Shown here: positions 1-6,573 of the stretch, piece after piece
Numbering within the stretch: the stretch's first letter is position 1
How the letters are laid out: the number at the start of each line of letters is the position of its first letter
Assembly: GCA_946410305.1 (NCBI GenBank)
Contig: CAMJZV010000020.1
Location: forward strand, 1-60,344
Origin: an uncultured Prevotellaceae bacterium
GTDB lineage: Bacteria > Bacteroidota > Bacteroidia > Bacteroidales > Bacteroidaceae
DNA length: 60,344 nt
Direction: 5' to 3'
Program-made: the position numbers and the translations under genes
Notes under the pieces: generated by a model
Database searches by the model: none
Told to the model about the DNA's origin: nothing
The model's input: the letters and a program-made list of their open reading frames with translations, nothing else

Positions 1-139
1 CTGCAAGAGTTTTGACGGAAAAGCATAAGATATTTGATTATTTTAAGTCATTTTGTCCTCAAATGTGACGAGGGACACCCCTGTCACACCTATGGGGAGT
101 CCAGGGCCCTCGGAAATAAAATGAACAGTGCGCTTTCCT

Positions 140-170
140 TTTGTATTTCACTCGTTTTTTCGTAACTCTG
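140..170 (+). promoter_or_regulatory. Probable decayed Bacteroidota promoter
   Basis: TTTG at 140-143, a 19-nt spacer, then TAACTCTG at 163-170, one base away from the usual TANNTTTG -7 element. It points rightward, but no credible gene follows on the plus strand, only the antisense of a broken gene. It is probably a relic. Bases 1-139 hold no gene that I can support. Confidence 0.35.
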
Positions 171-319
171 TAAGAATGCTCATCGCTCTTGAACTGATTG
201 CAGCATCTTTTGTGGCACCAGCCAGAAAAGTGTGTATTAGGCTACGTCCTATTACTCAATATCTGTGATGTATCGCACACATTGGCTACATTTACATTAG
301 TTTTCTCAACTCCTCTGGT

Positions 320-730
320 TCAGGAAGTATACCTTGGTGGTAATTCGTCCGTTGTCAATGGACGAATTTCAATATGTCCTTTGTCGCCTACAGGAATGAT
401 GCTGTTTTGTAAATCGTCCGCTGACAATGGACGATTCTCGAACAGGCTGCACCATGCCTCGTAGAAGATGCGCATACGTTTGATGCTGGTCTCAGAAAAA
501 CCTCTTAGCCCAGGCAGCTCCTGTTGCAGCAATTCTGAGATAGTGCCAATAGCATTGCTACCCCATCTTGCTGCTCTGCTTTGGACGGAAATATACCCAC
601 CAATAGCATAGTAAAGAGCCAGCACTTCTTTGTTTACTAAACGTGCTGCACGATAGCGACTTTCCAATATCGCTTACTTGATAGCCTTTACTGCCTCAGC
701 ATACGTCGCTGCTATTTGTTTCTGTTCCAT
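320..730 (-). pseudogene. DUF1016 (YhcG-like) nuclease N-terminal fragment, interrupted
   Basis: Reading left from the ATG at 730, the first 18 codons end at an in-frame TAA (674-676). The same frame then continues for about 115 codons with the DUF1016 N-terminal pattern: AARLVNKEVLALYYAIGGYI, a GWG-like RWGSNAI, then LPGLRGFSETSIKRMRIFY. Full-length members run to about 330-380 aa and carry a C-terminal PD-(D/E)XK nuclease domain. Here the frame stops at 320, and I could not recover a recognisable nuclease domain in 1-319. The gene therefore has an early nonsense codon and has lost its 3' half. Readthrough or an internal start at the Met near 667 could still give a small product, but with no catalytic domain. 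Confidence 0.7.
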
Positions 731-747
731 ATAATCAATTTCGTTTG

Positions 748-755
748 CAAAGTTA
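748..755 (-). promoter_or_regulatory. -7 element upstream of the DUF1016 remnant
   Basis: On the minus strand this reads TAACTTTG, a good Bacteroidota -7 box 18 nt before the ATG at 730. I see no clear -33 TTTG at the expected distance. It suggests that the broken gene once had its own promoter. Confidence 0.4.
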
Positions 756-777
756 ATGTTTTTATTCCAGATTATTG

Positions 778-1419
778 TTATTTCCTCTCCGTTTTATCAT
801 CGTAATTGATTAAATCCATAAACATCTTCACTCTCGCAAAGTACTCGCGAATCGTAGTAAGATACGCTCTCCTCGACTTGGGATCTTTAGCATTATACGC
901 CTGCAGGTTCTTCACATCCAACCCAAGATGCTCTGCTTGGTAGATAGCTCGCTCGTTATGGAACTTCTGCGAGATAATGGTAAAACTCTTCAGCCCATAC
1001 ACCTTGTTCGCATTGATAACAGAAGAAATCGTCCTGTACCCCTTGCCATCCAATATGATTGCATTCGTAGGTATACCACGTGCCACCAGCGAATCCCTCA
1101 TACATTCCGTCTCATTAACTCCATCAAGGCTATTCTCATCGCCACTGATCAGAATCTTTTCTATCTTACCAGCCTTATACAACTGCTCAGCCGCATCGAT
1201 GCGATAGATGAAGAACTGGTTCGTAATTCGCCCTATTCTCGCCTGTGGAGTCGTTCCCAATAACAGCCCCACCTTATTATACTTAATACTATCGATGTCA
1301 GAGAATACTTTCCCTTTAGCATTATTCACGACAATCTGATTACAGATGAACATAATAGCAATACATATCACAGCCATTATACCTCCCATCCATACTATTA
1401 TTTTTACTATCTTCTTCAT
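778..1419 (-). CDS. SanA/YdcF-like DUF218 membrane protein
   Basis: This 213-aa protein has an N-terminal membrane anchor (about residues 7-28, IIVWMGGIMAVICIAIMFI) followed by a DUF218 domain. Family hallmarks are visible: GLLLGT near residue 52, then an Arg/Tyr-rich AAEQLYKAGKIEKILISGD, the MRDSLVARGIP stretch, and late FTIISQKFHNERAIYQAEHLG. Proteins of the SanA/ElyC/YdcF family are envelope proteins linked to cell-wall precursor metabolism and barrier function in Enterobacteria. Their biochemical activity is poorly defined. It is the last gene of the long leftward run, 11 nt after the previous stop. Assignment to the family is firm, the role in this cluster is not known. Confidence 0.85.
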   Translation of the reverse strand: MKKIVKIIVWMGGIMAVICIAIMFICNQIVVNNAKGKVFSDIDSIKYNKVGLLLGTTPQARIGRITNQFFIYRIDAAEQLYKAGKIEKILISGDENSLDGVNETECMRDSLVARGIPTNAIILDGKGYRTISSVINANKVYGLKSFTIISQKFHNERAIYQAEHLGLDVKNLQAYNAKDPKSRRAYLTTIREYFARVKMFMDLINYDDKTERK

Positions 1420-1430
1420 CTCAATTACAA

Positions 1431-1640
1431 TTACCTTGTTTTATACCATACGAAACAGAATGCTATCAAGAAGGCGATGGTGATAAAAACGCCATAGATT
1501 GGACTCATTTCTTTTTGCCCAGCCTCGCAATGATGATAGCTCTCATCAGGATTATATGCAACCCATGTCACGAAGCCCCAAAATAGAGTTAAGAGGCCCC
1601 ATACAATTCTGCCAGTGTATTTAATGATTATCTTTCTCAT
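1431..1640 (-). CDS. Small two-helix membrane protein
   Basis: About 69 residues. There are two hydrophobic segments, IVWGLLTLFWGFVTWVAY and YGVFITIAFLIAFCFVWY, separated by a short loop with a CHH-like YHHCEAG stretch. I chose the ATG at 1640, which gives a basic start (MRKIIIKYTGR). An upstream ATG at 1658 would add six residues and deepen the overlap with the preceding gene. The gene overlaps the 3' end of the Rossmann-like gene at 1621-1911, so translation is probably coupled. No family recognised. Confidence 0.6.
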   Translation of the reverse strand: MRKIIIKYTGRIVWGLLTLFWGFVTWVAYNPDESYHHCEAGQKEMSPIYGVFITIAFLIAFCFVWYKTR

Positions 1641-1911
1641 TCTGCTCAACAAACGCATTCTTGATACATTCCCTTATTTCATCCATCCTTCCTGCCAATA
1701 CTTCCTCCACATTCCTCTTATACATCATGAAGCCTGCAGGCTCATCGCGTCCTTCCAATAAATCGGTATAAGGACACAATGTCTCTTCACCACCAATAGG
1801 ATGACCATCAATGGCAATGCTATTAAAAAGATCAGGATTGTCCTTCATAGCCTTATCCACTATCTTACAGCCTGCACTCCCAACGCCAATAAAAAGTATC
1901 TTCTTGCCCAT
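1621..1911 (-). CDS. Small Rossmann/FtsZ-like protein, paralogue A
   Basis: This 96-aa protein opens with KKILFIGVGSAGCKIVDKAM, a beta-strand/glycine-loop/helix start resembling the GTP-binding N-terminus of FtsZ (IGVGGAG..) and also the generic GxGxxG Rossmann loop. A second strand (FNSIAIDG) follows, and it ends with a helix (MDEIRECIKNAF). In FtsZ, the DMVF(I/V) strand and the GGGTGTG tubulin signature would come next; the protein stops just before that point. It is a paralogue of the protein at 3156-3455, sharing the start, a central G-F-Y pattern and the terminal IKNAF. It lies 2 nt downstream of the cysteine-motif gene. Nucleotide binding is inferred from the glycine loop only. Confidence 0.6.
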   Translation of the reverse strand: MGKKILFIGVGSAGCKIVDKAMKDNPDLFNSIAIDGHPIGGEETLCPYTDLLEGRDEPAGFMMYKRNVEEVLAGRMDEIRECIKNAFVEQNEKDNH

Positions 1912-1913
1912 AT

Positions 1914-2570
1914 TTATTCTTCTTCATCAATCAAGCCTTGTAATGAAGTTCGTTTTATATTCGCGAGAATCTTTCCAAATATCCCTCTCTTTCGTTCTCT
2001 TTCAGCCCTTTCCATCTCCTCTTGAAGTAAAGCCCTAGTTTTTTTATCTTCTTCACTTAACTCCTCGTATGGAACGGAAATATCCCCCATGAGAGGTTGG
2101 CTATTTTCTAGGATACTCATCAACTTTTCCTCATCTATATTAGGTAATGGTGGAAATGCTAAATCAATATCTTCCTCAGAAGTATTAACAAGACTGCCGC
2201 GAAGCTGCTTAGGTTCCTGACTACGTTTGATTTCTTGTTCTATAAGCAGGGATTCCCATTCTTTATATGCTTCAGTCCTTGTGTCTGGATTCGCTAATTT
2301 CTCCAACAAGTAGTCTGGGAGGCTATTAGGTTCCCTATGCATTATATTAATAGCCTCTATGCAGAAATCGTCAGTTTGGATTTCAACACCTTCTGTCTCT
2401 CTCTTCTTGAGTTCTGCCATTAGATCTGCTGCCTCCTTCTCACAGAAAGGACACGTACCAGTACAATCACCTTCGTATGTACATTCTCTTGGCTCGTATG
2501 GTATGCCATTCAGTTCAGCCATTCTCTTTCGTATTCCCTTTAGGAATTCACATTTATCTTTACCTTTCAT
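1914..2570 (-). CDS. Cysteine-motif protein with charged helical tail
   Basis: This 218-aa protein has no signal peptide. The first 50 residues contain KCEFLKGIRKRMAELNGIPY followed by four cysteines in the pattern C-x5-C-x3-C-x2-C (ECTYEGDCTGTCPFCEKE), which could hold a metal or an Fe-S cluster. The remainder is rich in Glu/Lys/Arg and likely helical, including LQEEMERAERERKRG near the C-terminus. I believe similar N-terminal CxGTCPxC segments recur in other gut anaerobes, but I cannot name a family. It overlaps the radical SAM gene by 4 nt and precedes a Rossmann-like gene by 2 nt, so the three are almost certainly made together. It could be a scaffold, electron carrier or substrate of the radical SAM enzyme (inference). 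Confidence 0.55.
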   Translation of the reverse strand: MKGKDKCEFLKGIRKRMAELNGIPYEPRECTYEGDCTGTCPFCEKEAADLMAELKKRETEGVEIQTDDFCIEAINIMHREPNSLPDYLLEKLANPDTRTEAYKEWESLLIEQEIKRSQEPKQLRGSLVNTSEEDIDLAFPPLPNIDEEKLMSILENSQPLMGDISVPYEELSEEDKKTRALLQEEMERAERERKRGIFGKILANIKRTSLQGLIDEEE

Positions 2571-3187
2571 ACTCTGTCTGTTTTATACGTGAACAATTCA
2601 AATCTACTTATACCCATCTTGGCGAGTTCTTCCTTACTTTTCTCTTGATGCGTCTCATCATTGTAACCATGAATAAGTGGTATTCTGCATAGGATATGGT
2701 CTGCCAGTCCTTTGTCAATGAGCCATTTCAGATTTGATCTCACCATTTCGTTGCTCTTACATGTATATCGTTTGTAGATATCTAAATCCATATCCTTAAT
2801 ATCGACAATATACTCGTCAATATAGGGTAGCAATAATTCTAAATGCTGTCGATGCACATTAAGCGAGGTCTCAACTGTCACATTCCATTCTTTAGCTCCT
2901 AAATCGAGAACATCTTTAATGAATGAACTGTTTAAAAGCGGTTCTCCACCTCCAAACGTAACCCCGCCTTTTGTCGCAACGTAGTAAAGCTCATCTTTCT
3001 TTAGCTCTTCCATCACGTCTCCTGGAGTCAGCTGTCTAACTTTAGCCTCAGAATCAAGACTGGATGGATTCAAACAATAATGACAATACAATGGACATCC
3101 ATGAAACGCCACCAAAGTAGTGATACCGTTCCCATCAGTACCAATTCTCAAACGGCTAATCCCCAATATTGTTGCCTTCATCTTCAA
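2567..3187 (-). CDS. PflA/NrdG-like radical SAM protein
   Basis: This 206-aa protein has the radical SAM CxxxCxxC motif as CPLYCHYC (about residues 31-38), with VAFHGCPLYC preceding it. GGVTFGGGEPLL follows, the SAM-binding GGE motif. Later elements resemble pyruvate-formate-lyase-activating enzymes: VTVETSLNV, YIVDIKDMD and RIPLIHGYND. It would cleave SAM reductively to a 5'-deoxyadenosyl radical. It lacks the extra ferredoxin-type or SPASM domain that larger activases carry, and no glycyl-radical enzyme is encoded nearby, so the substrate is unknown. The start overlaps the upstream Rossmann-like gene by 32 nt and the end overlaps the next gene by 4 nt. Neighbours point to modification of, or control by, the small Rossmann-like/cysteine proteins (inference). 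Confidence 0.85.
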   Translation of the reverse strand: MKMKATILGISRLRIGTDGNGITTLVAFHGCPLYCHYCLNPSSLDSEAKVRQLTPGDVMEELKKDELYYVATKGGVTFGGGEPLLNSSFIKDVLDLGAKEWNVTVETSLNVHRQHLELLLPYIDEYIVDIKDMDLDIYKRYTCKSNEMVRSNLKWLIDKGLADHILCRIPLIHGYNDETHQEKSKEELAKMGISRFELFTYKTDRV

Positions 3188-3455
3188 ATGCGTTTTTAAT
3201 GAGTTCCCTTATTTGATTCTCATACTCATGGGCGACTTTCTTGCAAAACTCTGGCCGATGATAACAATGACAAAAACCAGAACATTCACCAAAATCCTTG
3301 CATTGTAACAACAACTTTTCACCATCTGGTTCCAATCCATTAAATTTAGAACAATCGCTATCTACAAACAGTTTCTTGCTATTCGGCAAGTTCATCTTAT
3401 CAGCAGCAATCACCCCTGCCGAGCCAACTCCAATAATCAATATCTTGTTTGCCAT
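3156..3455 (-). CDS. Small Rossmann/FtsZ-like protein with cysteine insert, paralogue B
   Basis: This 99-aa protein opens with NKILIIGVGSAGVIAADKM, matching paralogue A at 1621-1911, and ends with a similar helix (QIRELIKNAFEDEG). In the middle it carries cysteines that A lacks: CKDFGECSGFCHCYHRPEFC, spaced C-x5-C-x3-C-x1-C and then a further Cys. That spacing closely mirrors the C-x5-C-x3-C-x2-C motif of the neighbouring 218-aa protein. As in A, the tubulin GGGTGTG segment is missing because the protein ends first. It overlaps the radical SAM gene by 32 nt. A redox or metal-linked nucleotide-binding role is plausible but unproven. Confidence 0.6.
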   Translation of the reverse strand: MANKILIIGVGSAGVIAADKMNLPNSKKLFVDSDCSKFNGLEPDGEKLLLQCKDFGECSGFCHCYHRPEFCKKVAHEYENQIRELIKNAFEDEGNNIGD

Positions 3456-3477
3456 ATTAATATCTCTATTTCAATCG

Positions 3478-4254
3478 TTAAAACGGAATATCTTTCTTCT
3501 CCACCAACTCCAAGGAGTCATTTGTCAATACATACGTCTCGACTGTCTCTATTCCGCCATCACCTTCTTTTTGGAAAGAGTGGCGTTCTTGTTTTACTAC
3601 TTTTACATAAGGCTTATCTCCATGATTACCACCTTCTAATAATTTTGCCCATGTATTGTAATATGTGCAGCATCCACTAGTGGTATAAATAAAGATCTCC
3701 TTCTTCTGATAGTCAAATACTGTATAGTCACTCGCTTCTGGGATAGAACCAGAAGCAAACATGTTATATGGTTCCTCTTCCAATGGTTTAACTAGCTTTG
3801 GTTTCTTCCCTTCAACAACTTCATTCTCTATGTCATAGCACTCATATAATAGTTTACCATTCCCTAATTCAGTGTAAATAAAATCCTCCTTACCATCAAA
3901 ATTGACATCCATGAAAAAGATATCAGCTATATTATACTTATTAATGTCTAATGTATCAAGCTTTACTATTGGTATGTCAAAATCTACAGTGTACTTTCCA
4001 TAAACACTATCATATTCGCTAAGACAGCGAGGAAGCCTTGCTGTTTCTCTATAGAGATTAACAAAATCTCCTTTGCAGAATTTGATGGTGCAACCATCTT
4101 CTTCTCGAATAAAGGAAACATTATATCCATTTTGGAGATTCTTCAGTTTTATAACACACGTGCTCTCTGCAACAGAGGAACTTAATGATTGTTGTCCTTT
4201 AGTGTTACATGCGCAAAGTGCAATTATTAAGATATAAAATAATACATGTTTCAT
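3478..4254 (-). CDS. Lipoprotein with a calcium-loop-like motif
   Basis: This 258-aa protein has a signal peptide with lipobox LCAC, lipidated at Cys16 (MKHVLFYILIIALCAC). The middle contains MDVNFDGKEDFIYTE, an Asp-rich loop of the kind found in FG-GAP/VCBS-like and XAC2610-related proteins. A late segment, YTTSGCCTYYNTWAKL, has a vicinal cysteine pair. The likely location is the outer membrane or periplasm. It sits 12 nt downstream of the membrane protein gene and 22 nt upstream of the Rossmann-like paralogue B. The function is unknown, and whether it belongs to the same system as the cytoplasmic proteins is unclear. Confidence 0.7.
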   Translation of the reverse strand: MKHVLFYILIIALCACNTKGQQSLSSSVAESTCVIKLKNLQNGYNVSFIREEDGCTIKFCKGDFVNLYRETARLPRCLSEYDSVYGKYTVDFDIPIVKLDTLDINKYNIADIFFMDVNFDGKEDFIYTELGNGKLLYECYDIENEVVEGKKPKLVKPLEEEPYNMFASGSIPEASDYTVFDYQKKEIFIYTTSGCCTYYNTWAKLLEGGNHGDKPYVKVVKQERHSFQKEGDGGIETVETYVLTNDSLELVEKKDIPF

Positions 4255-4266
4255 GATCTTACTATT

Positions 4267-4848
4267 TTATACTCTTCCATATCTAACTATACCTTCAGTC
4301 ATATTTTTATGTATAGACAATGTCCAGAATTCATCCGTTACAGGTTTTCCTACGTATGGTCTCAGTAAATCACATACATATTCACCGTTTTCTCCTTTTC
4401 TCCAGCGAGAATCCCCTTTGCTCATATCATCATTGATCTGCCGAATGATGCTATTATCAATAATTGTGCAGAATTCTATCGTTGCTTCGCCACTATAGTC
4501 ACCTGTAATATCCCCCAGCGTCTCCTTGCACTCTTTAATTACAAAGTCTGGCAAGCTGATGTTGGACAGTTTCTCAATCTCTTTCTTTGATGTATAACGA
4601 ATGTCTGGTTTACAAGGACATGCTATTCTAAGGCCCAACTTTCCAGTTTGTATCAGTTCTTTGTAGTTCTCGCCAAACTTTTCCTTCATGGACGATTCTG
4701 AACTTTTATCTGAGATACAGATAAAGAGATATATTAACGCAATGACAATGATTAGTCCAATGCCAATAATCCGCCATACTATTGGATAATATATTCCAAG
4801 TATTATGATGCTTCCAAGTATGAGTATGGTAAGAATTGTTTTAATCAT
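4267..4848 (-). CDS. Membrane-anchored hypothetical protein
   Basis: This 193-aa protein begins with two hydrophobic stretches (about residues 4-22 and 25-48: ILTILILGSIIILGIYYP and IGIGLIIVIALIYLFICI), followed by a soluble domain of about 145 residues. That domain contains RIACPCKPDIRYTS and a central LPDFVIKECKETLGD, and I do not recognise a family. The last codons of the upstream HAD gene overlap its start by 4 nt (ATGA arrangement), indicating translational coupling. The soluble part may face the cytoplasm if the two segments form a hairpin. Confidence 0.6.
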   Translation of the reverse strand: MIKTILTILILGSIIILGIYYPIVWRIIGIGLIIVIALIYLFICISDKSSESSMKEKFGENYKELIQTGKLGLRIACPCKPDIRYTSKKEIEKLSNISLPDFVIKECKETLGDITGDYSGEATIEFCTIIDNSIIRQINDDMSKGDSRWRKGENGEYVCDLLRPYVGKPVTDEFWTLSIHKNMTEGIVRYGRV

Positions 4849-5390
4849 AATCTCTCATTTTTTATTCCACCATCCAAAATCCTTATTGCCTGCGCCACAT
4901 TTCCCTTTGTAATCCCTACAGCAGGGTCAACCCAGACAAAGTGCGCCTCCTGTTCTTGAAGTACATCGTTCATATCGTCAAAGATGACATACTTGCAGTC
5001 GCAGCCGGCTTTTTTCATAAGCCAGTCCTTGATTTCCTGACCACGTATAGACAGCAGATCCATATAATTGAGATCTACATTCAGCAAGAACTCATCGCTC
5101 ACGGAGTTGGGCGTAATGTCGATAACCTTGCCTGGGAGTTGTCTGTCCTTCCACATTTTCTGCATCGTCGTCAACCCCATACATTTCCACGACGAGGAAA
5201 TCACGATTGCCGCTCCTGTTTCGTCAACAATCTTTCTGAGATTGTCAACTGCAACGGGGTCGAACCTATATCCGTATTCGTCCTTCAGTTCGTTCCTGCT
5301 GGCTTGGCTGTGCCACCTCTCAGTGTTCAGCACCCCATCAAAATCAAGGAATATCACCTTCTTGCCACTATTTCTCATGCTCGATTTCAT
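4845..5390 (-). CDS. HAD phosphatase of the Swiss-army-knife RNA-repair type
   Basis: This 181-aa protein has HAD motif I VIFLDFDGVLNT (nucleophile Asp and general acid Asp), motif II AIVISSSWK and an acidic late motif YVIFDDMND. The layout FDGVLNTERW..SSSW resembles the HAD domain described in Swiss Army Knife RNA-repair proteins. It overlaps the metallophosphoesterase gene by 23 nt at its start and the membrane-protein gene by 4 nt at its end. A phosphatase acting on nucleic-acid ends or on a nucleotide is plausible by family; the substrate cannot be read from the sequence. Confidence 0.8.
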   Translation of the reverse strand: MKSSMRNSGKKVIFLDFDGVLNTERWHSQASRNELKDEYGYRFDPVAVDNLRKIVDETGAAIVISSSWKCMGLTTMQKMWKDRQLPGKVIDITPNSVSDEFLLNVDLNYMDLLSIRGQEIKDWLMKKAGCDCKYVIFDDMNDVLQEQEAHFVWVDPAVGITKGNVAQAIRILDGGIKNERL

Positions 5391-6183
5391 ATTCTCTGAG
5401 TGTTGTAATCTTCTTGTCGCAATCGTCGCTGATAATGAAGCATTGTCTCGAGTCTATAAGTGCAAGATTATCAAATGCCACCATATCGCCCTTCCTGTCA
5501 TCAATCATCGTATGGCCAATGACCTGAAACACCTTATCGAGTCCATACACCTTCTGTGCATAAGGGATGGAATGCTCATAGATGTCTGCCCACAGCACGC
5601 TACCTGTCTTTTCACCCAAAAGCGAGCGTTGCTTACCAACGATAAAGAGCATGTTCTGACCCTCATAGTCAGTGGGCAGATTGTTAATTCTGTCAATGAT
5701 GTCTTGATCCGCGACAGATATCTCTCTATCGTTTATCTTCCATAACACATGATTTACTTTGTTTATCCAATACGTTGTAAGTCCTGCATGTGAGAATAGG
5801 TATGTCACATTCTTCACTCTTTCCAGGTGCGCAACGCAAAACTCATTTTCGTGTTCTATAAAGAACTCGTTGTTTCTGCGCCAATTTTGCAGGTCGCAAC
5901 GCGAGGCACGTACTACCTGTAATGCTCTTTTGGAGAAATAATGATAATCGTGATTGCCAATCAGCAAGACAACCTTCTCTTTGTGTTTTAGCTTCACGTT
6001 TACTATCTCCACCAGATTGCCAAAGATGTCATCTGTATCCACACTCTCCCCATTGTCAGAATACGGGTCGAGATAGTCGCCCAAGAATACCACCCTGTCA
6101 ACTTCATTGATATATCTGTTGACAGGCTCTTTCCAGAACGACAGTCCATGAACATCAGGTATGACTAACACTTTCTTTGCCAC
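5368..6183 (-). CDS. Calcineurin-like metallophosphoesterase
   Basis: This 271-aa protein has a complete metallophosphoesterase core: VIPDVHG (residues 7-13), VVFLGDYLDP, LLIGNHDYHY, FSHAGLTTYW and FQVIGHTM. These supply the two-metal site. The overall shape is that of the bacterial protein-phosphatase/ApaH-like branch with an SHAG motif. The gene overlaps HAD genes at both ends, by 19 nt with the one before and by 23 nt with the one after, so the three form a tightly coupled phosphatase trio. The substrate may be a phosphoprotein, a nucleotide or RNA; the sequence does not decide. Confidence 0.88.
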   Translation of the reverse strand: MAKKVLVIPDVHGLSFWKEPVNRYINEVDRVVFLGDYLDPYSDNGESVDTDDIFGNLVEIVNVKLKHKEKVVLLIGNHDYHYFSKRALQVVRASRCDLQNWRRNNEFFIEHENEFCVAHLERVKNVTYLFSHAGLTTYWINKVNHVLWKINDREISVADQDIIDRINNLPTDYEGQNMLFIVGKQRSLLGEKTGSVLWADIYEHSIPYAQKVYGLDKVFQVIGHTMIDDRKGDMVAFDNLALIDSRQCFIISDDCDKKITTLREYEIEHEK

Positions 6184-6542
6184 GGCGTAAATGTATGAAT
6201 TGCGCTAACAGTCTTTTCCCAGTCACCATCGAAGGTTATACCCTTATCATCCAGATATACGTCAGCCAGGATCTTTCCTTTATCGCTTCCCACTGGCTGA
6301 CAAGGGTTCACATTAATATAATCGAAAACAAGTTCGTTGCTTTCAAGAAACTCTCTTAGTTTTGGAGTGTCGTTACGAGTAGTATATATGATAATGACCC
6401 ATCCTGCATTCCTTAATGCAAGCAAACCTTCTTTTGCCCCAGCTATAGGACGGTCATACACATCAATGCCCCTCCATCCCTTAGAGTAATCATGAATCAC
6501 TCCATCAAAATCAATGCAAATAGTTTTACTATGTTTCTCCAT
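6165..6542 (-). CDS. Small HAD-like hydrolase
   Basis: This 125-aa protein has motif I TICIDFDGVIHDY and motif II WVIIIYTTRND, and then a late VYLDDKGITF carrying the third acidic motif. A basic residue preceding it (DKGKILADV) could act as the motif III lysine. The short length fits a capless HAD. It overlaps the metallophosphoesterase by 19 nt and starts 31 nt after the acidic-tailed protein. It is different enough from the HAD at 4845-5390 not to be a simple duplicate. Possible substrates are nucleotides or nucleic-acid ends. Confidence 0.78.
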   Translation of the reverse strand: MEKHSKTICIDFDGVIHDYSKGWRGIDVYDRPIAGAKEGLLALRNAGWVIIIYTTRNDTPKLREFLESNELVFDYINVNPCQPVGSDKGKILADVYLDDKGITFDGDWEKTVSAIHTFTPWQRKC

Positions 6543-6573
6543 TCCTTAATAATCATTTTTAGTGAATCATATG

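Noticed and set aside
40..120. Possible structured RNA (GTGAC...GTCAC and CGAGGG...CCCTCG pairings)
   Set aside because: The pairings do not combine into one convincing fold and match no RNA class that I can recognise.
198..464. An 88-codon plus-strand frame near the left edge
   Set aside because: It runs antisense over the DUF1016 remnant and resembles no protein.
778..1419. Calling the SanA-like gene a vancomycin-resistance determinant
   Set aside because: The SanA name derives from a permeability phenotype; nothing here indicates antibiotic modification or target change.
2567..3187. Calling the radical SAM protein an anaerobic ribonucleotide reductase or pyruvate-formate-lyase activase
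   Set aside because: No nrdD or pflB gene is adjacent, and its neighbours are of a different kind, so only the superfamily is supported.
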